From assembly GCA_964625615.1 (NCBI GenBank), contig CAZVDU010000064.1:1-22253 (forward strand): DNA of 22,253 nt. The letters run 5' to 3'. The notes under the pieces were generated by a model, which did not search any database, was not told where the DNA came from, and saw only the letters and a program-made list of their open reading frames with translations. The stretch comes from M269 sp964625615. Its GTDB lineage: Bacteria > Pseudomonadota > Gammaproteobacteria > Enterobacterales > Alteromonadaceae. The translations under genes and the position numbers were made by a program. Positions 15,564-22,253 of the stretch are shown one piece after another. Within the stretch, counting starts at the first letter, position 1. Each line of letters opens with the position of its first letter.

Positions 15564-16475
15564 ATGTATTTGTATCACTTTGGGTTGAAAGAGTTACCTT
15601 TTACGCTGACACCAAATACCAGCTACTTTTTTGGTTTGCCTAGCCATAAGGAAGCGTTGCAAGTTCTTAAAACGGCGCTTCAAACTGGCGAGGGCTTTAT
15701 TAAAGTAACAGGTGAAGTCGGCACAGGTAAAACGCTCATATGCCGTAAATTGCTCAATGAGTTGCCTGATCATTTTGGTTTGGCTTATTTACCGAACCCT
15801 AACTTATCGCCTGATGAGTTGCGCAGAGAAGTTGCAGCGGAGCTAGGAGTAAAAATAGATGGTGATGTAAATCAGCAAGAATTTACACGCCTAATACACG
15901 AGCGGCTGATTCAAATTAATCGAGCTAACAAATCGGTTGTACTTATTATTGATGAAGCGCAGGCGTTACCTAACGAAAGTATTGAAGCGTTAAGGCTGTT
16001 TACTAATTTAGAAACAGAATCAAGAAAACTGATTCATGTCGTGCTATTTGGTCAGCCTGAATTAAACGAAAAACTGAATTTACCTGAATTAAGACAATTA
16101 AAGCAACGAATCACTTTTAGTTACGAGCTGAAGGCAATGGATCTCGATCAGCTTAAACAGTATGTTAAGCATAGAATGGCTGTTGCAGGCTTTAAAGGTG
16201 GTGAAGCGTTTAGTGATCGATGCTGTAAGAAGCTCTATAAGGCAACGCGAGGTACCCCTAGGTTGGTTAACGTATTATGTCATAAGGCTTTGATGCTTGC
16301 TTATGGTGAAGGTAAAAGTCACGTTAGTCATCATCATGTTGTGTTAGCCATTAAAGATACCGAAGCTACTTTTGTCTCTAGCCACAAGCTACTTTGGCTC
16401 AGTTGTGCTTTGTTAGTCGTTGTTGCCATGGTAGGTGTTGGCAGTTTTTATTTTTATCCAGAGGTTTGGGCATGA
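15564..16475 (+). CDS. mshM: MSHA biogenesis ATPase MshM (ExeA-like AAA)
   Basis: 303 residues of the ExeA/GspA-type AAA ATPase family. Walker A GEVGTGKT is at 50-57 and Walker B VVLIIDEAQ at 125-133. The conserved start MYLYHFGLKELPFTLTPN is the ExeA hallmark. A C-terminal hydrophobic helix (about 272-297) anchors it in the inner membrane. ExeA-type proteins help place secretins in the cell wall; by analogy MshM assists MshL. No peptidoglycan-binding domain follows the helix, unlike full-length ExeA. There is no clear Shine-Dalgarno, and translation probably couples to mshL. The stop overlaps the mshN ATG. Confidence 0.93.
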   Translation: MYLYHFGLKELPFTLTPNTSYFFGLPSHKEALQVLKTALQTGEGFIKVTGEVGTGKTLICRKLLNELPDHFGLAYLPNPNLSPDELRREVAAELGVKIDGDVNQQEFTRLIHERLIQINRANKSVVLIIDEAQALPNESIEALRLFTNLETESRKLIHVVLFGQPELNEKLNLPELRQLKQRITFSYELKAMDLDQLKQYVKHRMAVAGFKGGEAFSDRCCKKLYKATRGTPRLVNVLCHKALMLAYGEGKSHVSHHHVVLAIKDTEATFVSSHKLLWLSCALLVVVAMVGVGSFYFYPEVWA

Positions 16476-17734
16476 GTGTCGTCAATAAAATGCTCAATGA
16501 TTTAGAAAACCGAGACCAGAACTCGGGCATATCGGCGGATTATCAGCCACCAGAGAAACGTAAATTGCCCTTAACTTGGATTATTGCCATAGTGATATTT
16601 GTGGCCATCGGTGGAGCATTTGCTTACTGGCAGTTTTCCTCAGAATGGTTTGGTCAGCAAGAAACAAATACTGTCCGTTCGTCGTTACCTGTTGCAGCAA
16701 ATAACCAAACTAGTCAAGTGGCTGAGCAAACGGGAGGTGATCAGGATAATGAGAGAGGAGTTACTTCAGCTAACCAACAATCGAGCATTGATGAGTCAGC
16801 ACTTTCAGATCTTGCACAGATAGCACAAAAGGAAACACAGCGTATTAGAAACAGTGAACCTTCTCCAGTGGAAAGCGCTGTAACAGAACGTAATGAAGAC
16901 TCTATGTTAACGGCTATGGAAAGTAAGACTCCAGCTACATCTGACGAAGTGATGGAAGCAACAGCATCGTCAACAAAAGCCATGATCGATAAAGAAATGA
17001 AGGCTCAAACTGATAACGTTGAGCCGGAGCTAGTAATCAGTAACCAAATCGTTAATGTGTCTAGTGACGGCGATTCAGTCACTACGAATATTGATAGTAA
17101 ACCGGAGCTTCTAGAAGATGAGCCTGCAGAAGCTCGTACAGTTATGGCAATCAAGCCATCGGGTGATGCTGAACCAGACGCTTTGAAGCTTTCAGCACAA
17201 AAGGCACTAGCAGATAAAGACGCGCCTAAAGCTATTGAATTATTGAGCAAAATTCTGAACGAGCAACCCGAGAATGTGAATGCCCGAAAACAACTGGCTT
17301 CACTTTTATTTGCTAATCGTGAATCAGGTAAAGCAGAAACGCTCCTACAATATGGGCTACAGCAAAATGCACAACAACATGATATACGATTGATGCTCGC
17401 CCGACTTTATCAGCAAAACGAGAGATATGCTGATGCATTAACACTGCTACAAGCTGTTTCGCCTGACGCGACACTTAATATTGATTATTACAATCAGCGT
17501 GCATCACTTTCCCAACGGTTGAATGACTTTAAACAGGCCAGTCAAGATTACCAAATACTAGCAAACATAGAGCCAGGCGAAGCAAAGTGGTGGTTGGGGA
17601 TGGGAGTGTCTGCCGACAGGTTAAACGAGCGCAACACTGCTATTACGGCCTATACAAAGGCACTATCACTTAATCAACTGGACTCACGTGTAACGGCCTT
17701 TATGCAAGAACGTTTACGTGGATTAGGGAGATAA
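16472..17734 (+). CDS. mshN: MSHA biogenesis protein MshN (TPR protein)
   Basis: 420 residues from the ATG at 16472, which overlaps the mshM stop as ATGA, with AGAGG (16460-16464) seven bases upstream. The frame runs further up to 16394, but that extension lies wholly within mshM and is not credible. The protein starts MSVVNKMLNDLENRD, a GspB/MshN-type cytoplasmic tail, then has one membrane helix (about 31-52), a long Ser/Thr/Glu-rich disordered linker (about 60-235) and a C-terminal TPR region (about 240-415; ADKDAPKAIELLSKILNEQP and similar). It is the likely partner of MshM. The periplasmic TPR part may bind the secretin or cell wall. Confidence 0.9.
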   Translation: MSVVNKMLNDLENRDQNSGISADYQPPEKRKLPLTWIIAIVIFVAIGGAFAYWQFSSEWFGQQETNTVRSSLPVAANNQTSQVAEQTGGDQDNERGVTSANQQSSIDESALSDLAQIAQKETQRIRNSEPSPVESAVTERNEDSMLTAMESKTPATSDEVMEATASSTKAMIDKEMKAQTDNVEPELVISNQIVNVSSDGDSVTTNIDSKPELLEDEPAEARTVMAIKPSGDAEPDALKLSAQKALADKDAPKAIELLSKILNEQPENVNARKQLASLLFANRESGKAETLLQYGLQQNAQQHDIRLMLARLYQQNERYADALTLLQAVSPDATLNIDYYNQRASLSQRLNDFKQASQDYQILANIEPGEAKWWLGMGVSADRLNERNTAITAYTKALSLNQLDSRVTAFMQERLRGLGR

Positions 17735-17735
17735 T

Positions 17736-19523
17736 ATGCAGCCTAAGTTAAAAATGCGTTTGGGTGATTTGCTTGTTCATGAGAACGTTATCTCGGCTGA
17801 ACAGTTGCAGCAAGCATTGACTTCTCAGAAAGAGACTGGGCGAAAGTTAGGCCACACACTCGTTGATTTACAGATGGTCACCGAAGGGCGATTGCTGAGC
17901 TTTTTAGCACAGCAGCTCAATGTGCCGCTTATTGATATTTCTCAGAAACAGTTAGCGACAGCGACAGTTAAGTTACTACCAGAGGTACAAGCCCGCCGTT
18001 TTAGAGCACTTGTCTTAGAAGATTTAGGCGATAAATTATTGGTCGGCATGAGTGATCCTGCCGACCTTGCATCATTAGATGCTATTAGTAATATCCTCCC
18101 TAAGCCTGTCACTGTTGCCGTGGTTCAAGAATCTCAGCTTCTGAATGCTTACGACAATGTTTATCGACGTACAGACGATATCGTTGCGTTCGCGAAAGAG
18201 TTGGGTGAAGAAACATCTGAAGATGGTGACTTTGAATTTATAACCGGTGCCACTGGCGAACAAGATACAGCTGTTGCTCGTTTGTTGCAGTCCATTTTTG
18301 AAGATGCAGTGCAAACAAAAGCGTCTGATATTCACATTGAGCCAGATGAAGGTATGCTTCGCATTCGTCAACGTGTTGATGGTGTACTGCAAGAAAATAC
18401 AATACCTGAACGTAATATTGCCTCTGCACTTGTATTACGCCTTAAGTTGATGTCTGGACTTGATATTTCAGAACGACGATTACCTCAAGATGGCCGTACG
18501 CAAATCAAAATTAAAGGTCATGCGATCGATGTACGTGTATCGACTATGCCTGTGCAAAATGGTGAATCGGTGGTTATGCGTTTGTTGGATCAATCGGCGG
18601 GTGTTTTGACGCTAGAGCAGACGGGTATGCCTTCAACCATGTTACAGCGCTTCCGTAAACTATTACATCGCCCCCATGGCATGATATTGGTTACAGGCCC
18701 AACAGGTTCAGGTAAAACAACAACATTGTACGGTGCTCTGAGTGAACTGAACCAAGCGGCTGTCAAAATCATTACCGTAGAAGATCCCGTTGAATACCGT
18801 TTACCACGTATTAATCAAGTCCAAACAAACAAGAAGATTGGATTAGATTTCGCGGGTGTTTTGCGAACCACTTTACGTCAGGACCCTGATATCATCATGG
18901 TTGGTGAGATGCGAGATCATGAAACCGTTGAGATTGGCTTACGTGGTGCCTTAACAGGTCACTTAGTTCTATCAACATTGCATACAAACGATGCGGTTAG
19001 TAGTGCTATTCGTCTCCTTGATATGGGCGCGCCCGGATATTTAGCTGCTAGCTCACTGAGAGCGATTGTTGCACAGCGACTGGTTCGGCGTAATTGCGAC
19101 AATTGCCAAGCTGACTATCAACCTAACGCTGAGGAACAAGTGTGGTTATCGAGCCTCGATCGTGAGTTGTCTAATGCACAGTTTAAGCGAGGCACAGGTT
19201 GCCAGAACTGTAATCATACGGGATACAGAGGTCGTGTAGGTGTCTTTGAGTTGTTAGAAATGACTGAAAGCATGATGAATGCGCTTAAAAATAATGACAC
19301 AACAGCATTTAGTCAGGTGGCAAAGCTCAGTCCAGGATATTCTCCTTTGGCAAAAATGGCCTTAACTTACGCTAAAATGGGTATTACTTCCGTTGAAGAA
19401 GTGCTCAAATTGATTGAAATGGTTGCAGAAGAGCAAGTTATTGAAGAAGTATCGCCCGAAGCGTCGTCCGAAACAGCAGGAAATAACACAGAATTAGCCT
19501 TGGAGACAGATAGCGATGGCTAA
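17736..19523 (+). CDS. mshE: MSHA pilus extension ATPase MshE, with c-di-GMP-binding MshEN domain
   Basis: 595 residues of the GspE/PilB family. The N-terminal MshEN domain has two 24-residue c-di-GMP motifs in tandem, Arg8-Leu-Gly to Gln31 and Lys37-Leu-Gly to Gln60, with the Leu and Gln positions kept. The ATPase core has Walker A GPTGSGKT (321-328), the Asp box ITVEDPVEY, Walker B DIIMVGE (385-391) and a His box GHLVLSTLHTNDA. A zinc-type tetracysteine is Cys454/Cys457 with Cys489/Cys492. About 30 acidic residues end the protein. It powers pilus polymerisation from the cytoplasm and should be switched on by c-di-GMP. AGGGAG (17725-17730) lies five bases before the ATG. The end overlaps mshG by eight bases. 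Confidence 0.96.
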   Translation: MQPKLKMRLGDLLVHENVISAEQLQQALTSQKETGRKLGHTLVDLQMVTEGRLLSFLAQQLNVPLIDISQKQLATATVKLLPEVQARRFRALVLEDLGDKLLVGMSDPADLASLDAISNILPKPVTVAVVQESQLLNAYDNVYRRTDDIVAFAKELGEETSEDGDFEFITGATGEQDTAVARLLQSIFEDAVQTKASDIHIEPDEGMLRIRQRVDGVLQENTIPERNIASALVLRLKLMSGLDISERRLPQDGRTQIKIKGHAIDVRVSTMPVQNGESVVMRLLDQSAGVLTLEQTGMPSTMLQRFRKLLHRPHGMILVTGPTGSGKTTTLYGALSELNQAAVKIITVEDPVEYRLPRINQVQTNKKIGLDFAGVLRTTLRQDPDIIMVGEMRDHETVEIGLRGALTGHLVLSTLHTNDAVSSAIRLLDMGAPGYLAASSLRAIVAQRLVRRNCDNCQADYQPNAEEQVWLSSLDRELSNAQFKRGTGCQNCNHTGYRGRVGVFELLEMTESMMNALKNNDTTAFSQVAKLSPGYSPLAKMALTYAKMGITSVEEVLKLIEMVAEEQVIEEVSPEASSETAGNNTELALETDSDG

Positions 19524-20754
19524 GTTTAGTTATACAGCCCGCACCTCGAATGGCGCATTGACCAGTGGTACTCTGGAAGCTGTGGATCAAAATGCAGCTG
19601 CACAAATGTTGTTTAATCGTAGCGTGACGCCTGTTGATATTAAGCCTCAGGCAGCGGCAAATGCCTCTGACAACAATAACGCAGAAGACGAATCTGTGTC
19701 GTTTTTTGTTCGAAATGTCACGCTTGAAGATCTTGTTATCTTTTCTCGGCAAATGTATTCGTTGGCGAAGTCGGGTATTCCTATTTTACGTTCGGTGAAT
19801 GGTTTAGCTGATACAACTAACTCAAAACGGATGCAGATTGCGCTCAGAGATGTTGTGAAACAGTTAGAGAGAGGCCGGAATTTATCGAGCGCATTAAATG
19901 CTCATCCCCACATCTTTAATCAGCTCTTTATCAGTATTGTGCATGTTGGGGAGAATACGGGTAATCTCGATCAAGCCTTTTTACAGCTCTCTGAGTATCT
20001 TGAACGTGAGCAAGAAACGCGTAAACAAGTGAAATCAGCTACTCGTTATCCTATGTTTGTTTTGATTGCTATTGTCATTGCGTTGGTTGTGATGAATATA
20101 TTTGTCATTCCTACTTTCGCTAGCTTATTTTCTAGGCTAGGTGCGGATTTACCTGTGATGACCAAGTTCCTGATTGGCATGTCGAATGTTTTCGTTAATT
20201 ACTGGCATATTATGCTAGGTGTTTTGATTGCTGGTATTTTTGCCTTGAAACGTTACTTGAATACAGAAAATGGGCGTTATCGTTGGGATAGAATGCAGTT
20301 AAGGTTACCCGCAGTTGGCAGTATTATTGAGCGGAGCTTATTAGCACGTTTTTCGCGTAGCTTCTCTATGATGGTAGCTGCTGGTGTTCCTATGACCAGT
20401 GCTTTGAACCTTGTCGCTGACGCTGTCTCTAACTCTTATATGGCTGACAAAATAATCGGTATGCGATTGAGCATCGAAAAAGGTGAAAGTTTATCGCGAG
20501 TGGCTTTGGCGAGTGGCTTGTTTACCCCGTTGGTTTTACAGATGATTAATGTTGGTGAAGAGACAGGTCGAGTCGATGAATTACTTGCTGACTCTGCTGA
20601 ATATTATGAACGTGAGGTTGATTACGATTTGAAGTCGCTTACGTCAAAAATTGAGCCTATGTTGATCGGCGTAGTTGCTGTTATGGTTTTGGTGTTGGCG
20701 TTAGGTATATTTACGCCAATGTGGGATTTAATGGGAGCATTTCGTGGTGGCTAA
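19516..20754 (+). CDS. mshG: MSHA inner-membrane platform protein MshG (PilC/GspF family)
   Basis: 412 residues with two GspF (T2SSF) domains (about 72-195 and 275-395). An N-terminal beta stretch TARTSNGALTSGTLEA precedes the first. Landmarks are FSRQMYSLAKSGIPILRSVN and FSRSFSMMVAAGVPMTSALN, the same motif in each repeat. Three membrane helices lie at about 172-195, 225-245 and 375-398. It is the platform on which MshE acts to add pilin subunits. GGAG (19502-19505) precedes the ATG by about ten bases, inside mshE. Its stop overlaps the mshF start. Confidence 0.96.
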   Translation: MAKFSYTARTSNGALTSGTLEAVDQNAAAQMLFNRSVTPVDIKPQAAANASDNNNAEDESVSFFVRNVTLEDLVIFSRQMYSLAKSGIPILRSVNGLADTTNSKRMQIALRDVVKQLERGRNLSSALNAHPHIFNQLFISIVHVGENTGNLDQAFLQLSEYLEREQETRKQVKSATRYPMFVLIAIVIALVVMNIFVIPTFASLFSRLGADLPVMTKFLIGMSNVFVNYWHIMLGVLIAGIFALKRYLNTENGRYRWDRMQLRLPAVGSIIERSLLARFSRSFSMMVAAGVPMTSALNLVADAVSNSYMADKIIGMRLSIEKGESLSRVALASGLFTPLVLQMINVGEETGRVDELLADSAEYYEREVDYDLKSLTSKIEPMLIGVVAVMVLVLALGIFTPMWDLMGAFRGG

Positions 20755-21241
20755 AAGTGATCATAATCGCCCAGGTTTATTTTTAAACTGTGTGATTATT
20801 ATTGCTTTTTTTACGCTAATAGGCACTTTGGTTTGGTACGTTTACGAAAGTGAACCTGATATCGAAAAGGCTGCTATGGAAGCCTTGTCGAAACAATTTG
20901 CGACGAGCGTTACCAATGCGCATTGGCAATGGCGTGCTGAGGGTGAGCCGAATCGTATCGTGTTGGTACACTACGATAATGATGGAAGAGAAACTAACAG
21001 GCGTCCAATAGAAATGGGGCACTTAGGCTACCCGAGAGTGGAGCCTAGTAGTATGGGCTGTGGTAAGTTATGGCGAATGGTATTGGATATGCCGTTGAGC
21101 CTGAATCGATTGAAAGTGTATGCCGAGTATTACGACGGTATAGCGATAACAGACAACATACTCGATTCGTATTGTCGTTATCGTATATTAAATGGGCCAA
21201 TGTTTGATTATAAAATTTATCGTGGCCAGATAGAAAAGTAG
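20744..21241 (+). CDS. mshF: MSHA biogenesis protein MshF
   Basis: 165 residues beginning with GTG (20744, or 20747 as the next codon; GGGAG at 20733-20737 fits either). One membrane helix (about 13-33) is followed by a periplasmic domain with Cys105 and a second Cys near residue 145. The family function is not established. Identity rests mainly on position, directly after mshG and before mshB, and on the membrane-anchored small-protein layout. It overlaps mshG by 11 bases and is the last gene of the tightly packed part. Confidence 0.82.
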   Translation: MVAKSDHNRPGLFLNCVIIIAFFTLIGTLVWYVYESEPDIEKAAMEALSKQFATSVTNAHWQWRAEGEPNRIVLVHYDNDGRETNRRPIEMGHLGYPRVEPSSMGCGKLWRMVLDMPLSLNRLKVYAEYYDGIAITDNILDSYCRYRILNGPMFDYKIYRGQIEK

Positions 21242-21307
21242 TGCAAGACTCTAAGGGCGAAAGGCTCTAGAGACTGTGATGTTTTTGAACGATGTTTTGA
21301 GGATGCA
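21242..21307 (+). promoter_or_regulatory. mshF-mshB spacer with imperfect hairpin
   Basis: This 66-base gap is the first real spacing since mshI. An imperfect inverted repeat (AGACTCTAAGG near 21246 against CTCTAGAGACT near 21265-21275) could fold with four mismatches in thirteen, and no U-run follows. TGAGG at 21298-21302 is the mshB ribosome-binding site. A promoter for the pilin genes may be here, but none was recognised. Confidence 0.25.
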
Positions 21308-21910
21308 ATGATGCGTAAATCGACCCAAGCTGGTTTCTCGCTAATAGAGCTGGTGATTGTGGTAATTATATTAGGTTTATTGGCTGCGACAGCGTTGCCT
21401 CGCTTTTTAGACGTCACTGAAGATGCTGAGGACGCGACCACAGAAGGTGTTGCTGGTGGTTATGCGACGGGTGTTGGCTTAATTCGGGCGCAATGGGAAT
21501 TAGAAGGCCGGCCACAAGATAATGGCGGTGCGAACGCAACCTTCGTTACAGTTGGTGGTATTCAGATTGCTGTAGATAGAGATACAGGTTATCCGACGGG
21601 CTCACTATTGAACGATAATAGCTCTGAAGATATACAAATCACATCAGCCGATTGTGAGAGTATTTTTAATCTCATTTTACAAAGTGCACCGACAATCAGT
21701 GATAACTTCGCTGATGCACCTTTTGAAAACTTCCGTTACTTCACTAATGTGAGTAACGGAACTGGCTCAGAAGGAAACGATGTATGCTTTTATTATTTGA
21801 CCCAAACGATTCGGAATGTGGTGATACAACCAACAGATACGACATTAGGTAACGGTTTCTTATATGACCCACGTATTGGGCAAGTAGTTGTTTTTAGTAA
21901 TAATCAGTAG
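21308..21910 (+). CDS. mshB: MSHA minor pilin MshB (type IV prepilin)
   Basis: 200 residues from the ATG at 21308; the next codon is also ATG (21311) and gives a spacing of eight bases from GAGG (21299-21302), so it may be the true start. The prepilin leader MRKSTQAG is followed by the mature N-terminus FSLIEL with Glu5 and a hydrophobic helix. Cys116 and Cys160 (counting from 21308) may close the C-terminal disulfide loop. Prepilin peptidase cleaves after Gly and methylates Phe. In known MSHA loci the pilin gene just after mshF is mshB. It shares PRFLD.TEDA and EGV with the next pilin, so the two are paralogues. Confidence 0.9.
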   Translation: MMRKSTQAGFSLIELVIVVIILGLLAATALPRFLDVTEDAEDATTEGVAGGYATGVGLIRAQWELEGRPQDNGGANATFVTVGGIQIAVDRDTGYPTGSLLNDNSSEDIQITSADCESIFNLILQSAPTISDNFADAPFENFRYFTNVSNGTGSEGNDVCFYYLTQTIRNVVIQPTDTTLGNGFLYDPRIGQVVVFSNNQ

Positions 21911-22026
21911 TACGACTAAAAGACAATAGATTATAGATGATTAATATTTGATGCTTTAAAGGTATAAACATCACTAAGTTTAGGGATTTGTTTGCGAGTT
22001 TTTATTTTAACATTGAGGAAGTACCC
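21911..22026 (+). promoter_or_regulatory. mshB-mshA intergenic region and mshA ribosome-binding site
   Basis: 116 AT-rich bases. GAGGAAG at 22015-22021 is a strong ribosome-binding site for the next pilin. The length fits a separate promoter or a processing site that raises the level of the major pilin, but no convincing -35/-10 pair or stem-loop terminator was seen. Confidence 0.35.
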
Positions 22027-22253
22027 ATGAAAAAGCCACAACAACAAAAAGGTTTTACATTAATCGAGCTGATCATAGTGATCATTATATTAGGTATCTT
22101 GTCTGTAACGGCCGCGCCTCGCTTTTTGGATCTTACTGAAGATGCGAGAGAATCAACTGTTGAAGGTGTGTTAGGTGCAGTACGAGCAGCTTCGCAGATC
22201 GGGCGCTCTGCCTTTTTAGTACGTGGCGTTGATGAAAACCAAACGATTGAAGG
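22027..22253 (+). CDS. mshA: MSHA major pilin MshA (type IV prepilin), 3' truncated
   Basis: 75 whole codons before the window ends. The leader MKKPQQQKG is followed by mature FTLIEL with Glu5, a hydrophobic helix IIVIIILGILSVTAA and then PRFLDLTEDARESTVEGVLG. In V. cholerae and its relatives the first strands of MshA read PRFL.L..DA in the same way. GAGGAAG (22015-22021) is a better ribosome-binding site than that of mshB, as fits a major subunit. The position after mshB agrees with known loci. The C-terminal disulfide loop, which would distinguish major from minor pilin, is outside the window, so a second mshB-like gene remains possible. Confidence 0.85.
   Translation, partial: MKKPQQQKGFTLIELIIVIIILGILSVTAAPRFLDLTEDARESTVEGVLGAVRAASQIGRSAFLVRGVDENQTIE

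Noticed and set aside
16394..16471. Upstream in-frame extension of mshN (ATG at 16394)
   Set aside because: It lies wholly inside the end of mshM, in another frame. The ATG at 16472 has AGAGG seven bases upstream, overlaps the mshM stop as ATGA, and starts with the family sequence MSVVNKMLNDLE.
21246..21275. Intrinsic terminator after mshF
   Set aside because: The stem has several mismatches and no run of T follows.

Overview
The window looks like chromosomal DNA from a marine gammaproteobacterium of the Alteromonadales type. The grounds are gene content and order: a long mannose-sensitive haemagglutinin (MSHA) type IV pilus locus, an Aer-like chemoreceptor, and a murein-recycling set with a sodium symporter. 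No base composition was counted and no database was searched, so genus is left open. Both ends cut genes, and an assembly gap of exactly 100 N lies at 6592-6691.

Layout. (1) 1-1893, plus strand: the 3' part of a PrnB/indoleamine-dioxygenase-like haem enzyme, then a kynureninase-like PLP enzyme, closed by a perfect 12-bp inverted repeat. (2) 2144-3679, plus: a PAS-containing Aer-type methyl-accepting chemotaxis protein. (3) 3704-6972, minus: a probable operon of secreted amidohydrolase with a C-terminal CIA30-like domain (broken by the gap), LytS-type histidine kinase and LytTR response regulator. Upstream of it sit two exact 11-bp direct repeats, 21 bp apart, which is the usual phasing of a LytTR operator. 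(4) 7133-11036: nagZ (minus), an SSS-family symporter (plus) and anmK (minus), a muropeptide-recycling cluster in which the symporter is the natural candidate importer of an anhydro-muropeptide sugar. (5) 11303 to the end, plus: mshI, mshI2, mshJ, mshK, mshL, mshM, mshN, mshE, mshG, mshF, then the pilin genes mshB and mshA (mshA cut by the window end).

How they work together. MshE (with c-di-GMP-binding motifs) drives pilus extension through the platform MshG. MshI, I2, J and K form the inner-membrane and periplasmic alignment complex, and MshL is the outer-membrane secretin. MshM and MshN are accessory proteins, and MshB and MshA are pilins. The genes from mshI to mshF overlap or nearly touch, as expected of one transcript; mshB and mshA are preceded by 66-bp and 116-bp gaps. 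The customary mshH is not upstream of mshI.

The least described part is region 3: an exported amidohydrolase fused to a carbohydrate-binding-like fold, co-transcribed with its own LytS/LytTR pair and preceded by a well-phased operator candidate. No RNA genes, insertion sequences or CRISPR arrays were seen. No gene-free stretch exceeds 300 bases.
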